Shown here: piece after piece, positions 50,501 through 59,500 of the stretch
Numbering within the stretch: the first letter of the stretch is position 1
Layout of the letters: every line of letters begins with the position of its first letter
Assembly: GCF_040869045.1 (NCBI RefSeq)
Contig: NC_090322.1
Coordinates: 273,818,662-273,882,661 of the forward strand
Reading direction: 5' to 3'
Length of the DNA stretch: 64,000 nucleotides
From: Eurosta solidaginis
Taxonomy: Eukaryota > Arthropoda > Insecta > Diptera > Tephritidae
The notes under the pieces: model-generated
What the model was told of the DNA's origin: nothing
What the model saw: the letters and a program-made list of their open reading frames with translations, nothing else
Databases searched by the model: none
Translations under genes and position numbers: made by a program

Positions 50501-53500
50501 TGCCTTCAATATCGCAACCCCGCCTTTAGTAAATCCCGAACGAGTTATTGTGCGAGTACTTCATATCAAATTAGGATTAATGAAAAATTTTGTAAAGGCT
50601 TCAAATAAGGACGCGCCATCCTTCCAGTACCTAACGAAATTTTTCCCTAAAATAACTCAAGCCAAATTAAAAGAAGGTATATTTGTTGGTCCGCAAATGA
50701 GAAAGTTGCTGAAAGACGAAAATTTTGCGAATCATTTATCATCAGTAGAAGCAGCGGCTTGGGACAGCTTTGAGCAAGTCGTTAGTGGATTTCTTGGCAA
50801 CAACAAAGATCCCAACTATAGAGTGATGGTCAAAGCCTTGTTGAAAAACTACAGTGCTATGAAATGCAACATGTCCCTCAAAATGCATTTTTTGCATTCA
50901 TATTTGGATAATTTTCCCGCAAACCTAGGTGCTGAAAGTGATGAACAGGGTGAAAGGTTTCACCAAGAACTCATGATTTTTGAAAAGCGTCACCAAGGTT
51001 TTTGGAATGAAGAAATGATGGGAGATTATTGCTGGACAATAATACGGGAGACAAGCCCAGAAAATTATAAACGGGTAGTTAAAAGTGCCCACGTCCATCA
51101 CTATTGACCACCACGGTAAAATCGCTCAATTTGACTTTTTTTAGATGTAGATATGTATGTATTTAATGTTGTTGTCGTTGTTGTTTTTTACTGAATTGCT
51201 GATTTATACTCATATTACTCAATTGAATACAGTTTAACGTGCAAACATATGTCTATAATAAAACGTTATAAAAAATAAGGTAGTTTGAATAAAAATTGTC
51301 TCTATAAAAAATTGTAGGATAGACGCTTGCAAGTTAACGGGGCTATAGTCTCAACGGCACGTCCGATTGTTGTACTGGTAAGCTTAAATTTTTCGTAGTT
51401 AAATTACCTACAACATAGGAGTGCTAACTTTTTTTCGTCCATAGAATCTTTCCGATGTTAAAGTGGTTAAATCTGAAATTTTGTAAAAATTTCTTTTTTT
51501 TCTCAAAATTGTTTCAACGTTTTTTGGGATAGTGGCCAAACTACTGAAGATGCTGAAAGGAGGTGAAGGCAAAACATGTTTATGGGAATTAGTATAATGT
51601 ATAATTCAACAGTTTAAAACGAAAAAAGGAAAACTACAAATTTTTGCCCTACCTATATGAAGTAGTGTTCTGCAAAAATGGGAATTTTCATATTTTCGCC
51701 GATATCTCAGAAACTAGATCTGCCACAGGAAAATGGAAGTCATGTTCGGAATTAGGAGAAAATTTTACTTTAGGAAAGGCCTATTTTATTTTTGGAGATT
51801 TTTTTTTGTCGTGTAGTGTTATAGCTATAAAAATGTCTGCCTCAGAAGTCGCCAGGGAACCAAAATCGAATGAAGTTGACAAATTAAATTGATTATCTTC
51901 AGAAAAATCAACAGCATTTGACTTGAAGAAACCAGCAAACAAGTCAGCTGCCTCTTCTGGAGAATTGGATATTAAGTCATTGTAAGGCATCCCTGCCGGA
52001 ATATGTGATGTTGATTGTTTGGAATTAATGGAATTCGAAAACGCTTTTGGATTCAACTTAATATTTGATCGCAACATTTTTACAAAGAGACTTATTGAAA
52101 CAATTGCAACATAAAATTATTGTGTATATCACCACCATGATCTTGAAAACAGTTCCGAGACAGCTCAGAAAGTAATCTTGAAACATTTCCGAAGCTATCC
52201 CGAACTTATAGTGAACACAATCGCGCAATAACCGGGAGATAAACCCACAAAGATCCACAGAAGGAAGGATATACTGGCTTTTTGAAAACCTGGGGCGTAA
52301 AAGCATCTCTTCCAATTTCCGCCGTGCTCCTTTAATTTATTCCTACAAATTGGCGGGATGTTTCACGCCGACTAAGAACGACATGTGCAAGGCAGATGAG
52401 TTTTGACTGAGAAGCTTTTCATGGCAGAAATCACTGCCGAGGGGCGACCTCGCTTAGAAATACTTTTTTCTAATTGAAAAAACTTATTTCTAAATTTTTG
52501 ACGTTGCTTTGCCCGGGGCGAGAACCCAGGGTCTGCGGTGTGGATGGCGGAGCACGCTGCCACCACACCACGGCAGCCGACGGAAAAAAATCAATAGACA
52601 AAAATGAAGCGCGATAGACACAGCGAGAGCTGTTGATGTGATGAGGGTCGGCGCATTATCGACTGAATATAGTTGTCAACCATGCAGGGTAGTGTTGAGC
52701 ATAGGAAAATTACCATCTATATCCTTATGACCGGAAACCCATTGTCGATGTACGCTCTTCGCTAAAATATCAGCTACTATGTTAACATCATTTATTTTAA
52801 AATAACGTAGATCTTTTACTTCAACAGTGGTATATTTCGAGGAATATGTTCTTCCAGAAGAAATAGCAGTTTTTGAAACTTTTAACCCAGGAGCTTTAGT
52901 ACGCATTTGGGCATACACCATTACGAAGACGTGGATTTGTTTATGGGAGTCTGATCAAATACACAAACCACCACAACACATTTTCAATAAAGCCCGTCGC
53001 TTTAGTCCGGAGTTAAAAAAGATAAACTTACCTACCAGGTAAATAAAAACTAAATAATTTTAAATTTAATTAAGTCTTTATATTAAATTTTTATTTAAGA
53101 ATTATAAGACTGGAATTCAATCATTCGTATTTGAGTTATTTTGCGGAAATAGATGCTGTACTATTAGGAGGAAGAAAAGTGAATGTTGATAGCGCGCAAC
53201 GCCTATTCGATTGTTATGAGCGTCAACGCAAATGTACGTACATGCATAGTTTATATTTGTAGTTGTACATAACTGTTATACATACATATGCCTAGAAGTA
53301 TATTTCTCTCAACGCCTGATAACAAAATATGGTTGCATATGTCGCACCCCCACATAGATCTAAACAACGTCTAGGAAACGTCTACATAATAACCCAATCC
53401 ATATACGCTACAAAGTTTCTCCGTTTTTATCAAAGCTTGCTCTAGTTTTGTTCAACACGTGCTAGAACCAACAAAACAATCCACAAGCCTCTTTCTTATC

Positions 53501-56500
53501 ATACCCCATACATTCCGGAATTATTGGGTGCATTTACTTATTCCATCTGGAACTTCGGAACGCTCTGTTCTGTTTAAATTTTCATGGAGTCATTCCGGAT
53601 AAATCTATTTTTGCGTTTACTTATTAATTCGGAATACTCGGAACGCGTCCTTTTCATACTACCTCACTCACAAGGTATATAAGAAGAATAACATGTACGA
53701 CTACATGCCTTTAGTATCGATGGCGTTGCAATATTTGTAATATTTCAAAACAAAGAACTGTTATTTGGCAAAAAGTTTATCCCGCAATCAAGTTCTGTGT
53801 TTACTTTATCATTCCGTTCCCGAAAAACTTTCGCTTATTCTATTATTTCTATTCTGCTTCCAGAGTGTATGTACCTTTACAACATTATATGAAATTTTTG
53901 AATTCGATGATATTTGGTAGTTCGAATAAAAAAGCAGCTGCTTTTGGCTTCTCGCTGTATTATTATTGAAAAGCTATGGTCCAGAACGTTGTTCTACCGG
54001 CAGTCGTATACGATAGGAGGGATTACAGGAAAGTCAAAAATAACAGGTAGAGGAGAATTTGAGTTTCCTTTTCGTCAGTTGTTTAAAAGACGAAATCAGG
54101 CTGCTAAAATGTAAAAATCGGCTATTATGAAAAAAGTGTATGGCGCGATAGTGAGCAAGCTATTGAATTCGATGGAATAAAAAACATTATATTTTATAAA
54201 GAGTTTGTTTTAGATCTACGTATAAGGGTGTGTCATATGTACATACATACGAAAATTTCATACAAAAGTTGCACTACGACCATGTTTTCACATACTTACA
54301 TATGTACATGTATGTATATCCAAAGAATTTTGCATTTGATGAATTTCATATCAAAGGCTGAAAAAAACGTACATTTTGAACCCGACACCCTCAGAATTTG
54401 ATGAAATTTTGCATGGGGTTACATCTTACCCACCCAAACACAACCTCATTTTTAGAAATTGCATTTTCGAAAAATTGTGGGCGTGGCAAGGTATCGAAAT
54501 ATCCGAAAATGTTAGAAAAATGACGATAATAGGTACTTTTAAAGTGTGATTACTACGGAATGGCTTTACCGATTTCAAAGATCTGCATACCATTAGAAAG
54601 GTATTGAAATAAGCTTTCAAAAAATACACTGTAAAAATTTTTTAGTACACTGAAAAAAAAATTTTTTTTAAATAAAATTTAAAACTGAAAAAACACTTCA
54701 AATATCAAGCGATTTTGAAAAATAAAATTTTATTTTAGAAAGGTCTATTTAATATATATAACATATCTGAAAACTAAAATGGTTTTTTTTTTTTTTTTAA
54801 TTTATTTAAGTAAATGCATCTCTTGGTTACTTTCCCATATTTGGATATCACGCTTAAATTAATCAACCAATTTGAAAAATTTTTATACCGTTAGAAAGGT
54901 ATTAAAATCACCTTTGAAAACATATACTGTAAAGATTCTATATTACACTGAAAGAAAAAAAAAATTTTAATTTTTTTCTACATTTTTTTTTTTCAAACTG
55001 GGAAAACACTTCAAAGACCAAGCGATTTAAAAAAAATTTTTTTAGAAAGGTCGATTTAATATAAAAGCTAGAATGGTGTTTTTTTTCTTTTAAAAAAATT
55101 TATAAGTAAAACCATCTCTTGTTAACTTTTTTTTATTTTGCTATTATTGTGTGACAAAAAAGGTACCTAGCTATACTTTGGAAGTTATACAGATACAGAT
55201 ACTATGACTAAGTATTCTAATAGATTCGAACAAGAATCGTATTATCAAATTTTTCAGACACGCACAATAAATAGACATACACTTAATAAAGTTAATTTTT
55301 TATTTTTATTTATTTAGATTTAATATACAACTTTGCGCAGCTCATACTGCTGACTTTCGGAATATTTGTAAAGGTACAAAAGAATGGAAGCTTTGAGTTC
55401 CCGTAATAGTTTTGGCATTTTTGTATCTTGAAAGTAGCTCTTCTTTTGTTTTGTTGTATTCATCAGCGTCTGCGTAAGCAACTTCTATGGAGGTGTTATA
55501 CGTTTGTGAAGCCCAATGATAAAGGTCCTTCGCCGTTTGAATTTGATTTTTATTTGCCATGCTATAATTCCGAGCGCCTCTTTTTAATGTCCCACCTATA
55601 CCATCACATGCAGATTTTCTATGGCTAGTTGCGTAAAAGTGCCACTCAGCGAATATTTCGAAATCAATTTTATGATGACATAAATTAATTTAGTTGTATT
55701 TGTTTTTCTACTGTGCTCCTGCACCATCTGACACGTAGATAATTTTCGTAATTGAATTGCTTATATTAGTCTTAACAAAATTAATCATTTTTGAAATATA
55801 TAGATGAACTGCTATGCTATCATGGATATTACAATCGGATATTATGGCAAAGGTTCTATGAATTAAATTATCGTTATCTTTGTAATAAATAACGAACGGA
55901 TGTATGGTGGCTTGATTATTATTCCAATGATATCCTTGAATGACATCTTGTATAACAAACGCATAGTTTTCAGCGAAATCCATTTGAATTAGCAGTTCTC
56001 CTGGCAGCGGTGTCATTTTTCGTTCACTTACGAAGCGGGACTGGCGCTTAGCTGTGAAATGATGTGACACCAGCTTATTGATGTGTTGTACAAAATCGTC
56101 AACAAATGTGTTTGTAGTAGAGGAAATGGTTTCGAGATTACATCTGAGTGTTGTGTTCCATTTTTTGTAAATGACTTCTTGAATCGAATTTTTTTCGTAA
56201 TATTCCAACATCATCGTTCTAAGGTTCGTTAAATTATCGTAGCACCGACCACACATTGATACGCAACACTCGCTGTTTTCTATATTACCATTACAGACAA
56301 CGAATTTAATAACATCTTTATAGCTTCTGAAATTATGTTGACCTTCCATCGATTTCAAACCGGATTTTTCGAACATCAGTTTTACATTCTGATGCAATGT
56401 GCACACACAAACATTTTGCTGGTTTCCAACCCCAAGTTTGATACAATTCTCTGGTCGCAACATGGTAAATTTTGTAAATCCTAATTGAAGTGAAGGATAT

Positions 56501-59500
56501 ATTTTTCTAAATTCATAGTAAGTTTCACGAAGCGATGACAGCATTAGTCTTTTTTGAACTTTCTCGCGTATGTTTCCTTGTCTTACTACAATTGAGTCCT
56601 GTGACCCAGGCATGATTCGGCTGATTTCATCATCTTCATAAAACAATTTTACTGTGTTTAAAGTTTGTTCAGGTAAACTACGCCTGTCCATGCTAGAGCG
56701 TTTGACGTCCGAAAACTCTGTTTTATTTTTTTGTATATCTTTGCTAATTTTTATCAATTCGTAAGATAAATCATGCCCAAAAATGTCTTTAATTTCCTTA
56801 GATGTCATGGTGTTTCGTAATAGAGATAATATTTTTTGCTTATCCAAATTATTTGAGCAGTTTTCGATTTGATATTTCATGTTCTCCAAAATTTGTTCGT
56901 AGTAAGCTTTGATCTTCTTTAGGTCTTCTGATAAAGTTGACAGTGAACCACCTCCAAGTGAATCCGAAATACTTTGCGCAATTTGCTGTGTTTTTTTTTT
57001 GCAGTATGAATCCCTTTCTAAATATTTTCGCTTCATTGGCGATGGATGGCTTCCAAGATGAGGAATAACATGCTTATTTATATTGTCGACGAGTTCGTTG
57101 CGTTCGAGTGATTTATTATAGCTGCTGCATGTTGGAACTTCCTTATATTCTTGATACAATTCACCGCTAGTCAAGATTTCTTGTGCCTCTTCACTTTCCG
57201 TTTCAGTAGAACGCTGATTATCAGCAATCTTGATAGCATCCTTAAGTTTAAAGCGACAACTTTCGCAAATACGGCAACGATGAATGTCGGAGACTGCTGG
57301 AAAATGCTCAGATATCAGCGCTGCTTCGTTTAAGCTAATGTTTCGAAGTTGAGAGGAACATTTTCTTGATAGCTGCACACATGTGTATTTATTAGTTGAT
57401 TCCATATCAATGCCTAGTTTCGTTCTGGTCTGTGTCTATCTGTTGTGTTGTTTTTTATAGCCCATGGGTGCTGTGGCAGGTAATGTCAATCTATGTGTCC
57501 GTGGTAGGTAACGTTAATATGCGTGTGTGTGTGCGCGGTATTGATACGTCCGAATTGTTACCTTTTCCAAGGGTTGTTTTTGTAGGTATCTAGACATACC
57601 GCTTGTTAGCTAAGTGGTAGGTTGAGGTAGGTAGAAATCGGTGATTTTTGCCGTTTGGTAAATTTTTCGTTTTTGCTTGTTCATTGTTACGTGTTTGGTT
57701 GCTGTACCTTCTGGCTTGTGCTGTTTTTTGTAAACTAGTTTTAAGGGTTCAAATATTTCGTCAGAGATAGTGTTGGTTTGTTCGTTTACTATCCTGCCGT
57801 CAAATGTTTTTAACTTGTATATCTCCATGTTCTCAAGTACATTGAGCCGCCGACCTTTTCCTTGTACGTGAAGTATTCGAGCCGTTGTTTGGATGTTAGC
57901 TGGGGTGCACCCCACTGGAATAAAAATTTTTTACAGTGTATTTTTTCAAAAGGTGATTTTAATACCTTTCTAACGGTATACAAATTTTTGAAATCGGTTG
58001 ATTAGTTTACGCGTGATATCAAAATATCAGAAAGTAACCAAGAGATGCATTTCCTTAAATAAATTAAAAAAAAAAAAAACCCATTTTAGTTTTCAGATAT
58101 GTTATATATATTAAATAGACCTTTCTAAAATAAAATTTTATTTTTCAAAATCGCTTGATCTTTGAAGTGTTTTTTCAGTTTTAAATTTTATTTAATGGTA
58201 TGCAGATCTTTGAAATCGGTAAAGCCATTCCGTAGTAATCACACTTTAAAAGTACCTATTATCGTCATTTTTCTAATATTTTCGGATATTTCGATACCTT
58301 GCCACGCCCACAATTTTTCGAAAATGCAATTTCCAAAAATGAGGTTGTGTTTGGGTGGGTAAGATGTAACCCCATGCAAAATTTCATCAAATTCTGAGGG
58401 GGTCGGATTCAACGCATATTGGATTTGATATGAAATTCATCATTTCTGAAATGTTTTCGATATTTACAGGTTCCATTTTACGAAAATTGCAAAGGATACA
58501 ATTTCGGCCAAATATCCGAGGAAATTATCATAATCATTTAAGAGAATTCTTCACAAATGATTTGAATAAATTCATTAATGTTGTTTCCCAAAATTCTGAA
58601 ATTGCGATGTACGACCAAGTTTCCGAATCTCGTATAAGTCATATTGGGCTGAAGGACATGCCGGTATGCTTTGAAATATTTTGATTTAATAATATTTAAT
58701 GACGTATATTTTCTGTTATCCCCTGTCGAACCTGGTTCGGAGACATCATCAGTGTCGATTTTCGAACGAGAACGATTATCCCCCTATCTGAAACAAAACG
58801 ATTCAACATTTATTGACCTTTATAATATACAATCTGGCCTGCTGAAAGGGCTGAACAAAGCTGGGAACTCCCTCGGGTACACTAGAGAGAAATATTTTTT
58901 CATTAGGGACTGTGTAGTGTTATACGATTATAGATCTAAAACTATATTCACTCATGTGGTAATTTGAAACTGCCGATCCTTTTAATAAACCAATGATCAA
59001 TAATAGGTCTAATGGAAAATTGTTCTTTCTAGTTCAAAAATGTTGTTAATCTGATTCACCAGTTCAGAACTATCGTGTTTTAACAAGTGCGGTCTCAATC
59101 ACGGTCGAAACTGACATTAAGGTTGTTGTTATTGTAGCCGAAGGTTTTGGGGAGTTATGGTCCTTTGCCGTATATAGATCCGGTACGTTCCGGTAACATG
59201 TACCATTAAGGTACAAGTCCGACCATCTCTGGAACGATTAGTATGACCACATTGAACCCTCTGGGCCAACCCGCCCCACCTCGTAGTTGCATGAGGAGCT
59301 TGGGGTCACCAGAGCCCCGCCTGCTATAGAAACAGGATTCACCACGGATAGGAGGGATTGGCAATTGGGTTGGAGAAGCTATAAATTGCGCTGGCAACAC
59401 CTTGGAAGAGCTGCACTACAAACCCCTTGAATTACTTGGGTCATCTAAGGTAGTCCCAGAAAACATTCCGTGGAAGTTTTAAGAAAAATGTTCGACGAAT

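Larger units (their letters stand above)
47402..51818. mobile_element. CACTA-like DNA transposon with ~0.5-kb TIRs (4.4 kb)
   Basis: The left end is CACTACTCAACAAA and the right end, read inward, CACTACACGACAAA, both inside long inverted repeats. The flanking direct TTA (47399-47401 and 51819-51821) is a 3-bp duplication. CACTA termini plus a 3-bp duplication are the marks of the CACTA (CMC/EnSpm) group. It sits inside a CR1 RT fragment whose frame is restored when the element is removed. Confidence 0.82.
54338..58441 (-). mobile_element. Long-TIR DNA transposon in FBXL4 intron 4 (4.1 kb)
   Basis: The inverted arms are about 54338-54950 and 57921-58441. The outermost 18 bp (gatgaatttcatatcaaa) are exactly inverted at the two ends. 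Flanking attt on both sides (54334-54337 and 58442-58445) may be a 4-bp duplication. Inside, on the minus strand, is a 687-codon transposase-like frame. The left side carries an additional internal repeat of arm sequence at about 54955-55130. The superfamily is not certain; long TIRs plus a 4-bp duplication would fit Sola-type elements. Confidence 0.72.

Noticed and set aside
52676..52921. Minus-strand ORF with RQWVSGHKDIDGN, similar to an RNase H motif
   Set aside because: Only one short motif matches, and half the ORF is antisense to FBXL4 exon 3; too little to call a retroelement fragment.
58671..58967. 98-codon plus-strand ORF in FBXL4 intron 5
   Set aside because: No recognised similarity, starts within the exon 5 donor region, and is not needed for phase continuity from exon 5 to exon 6.
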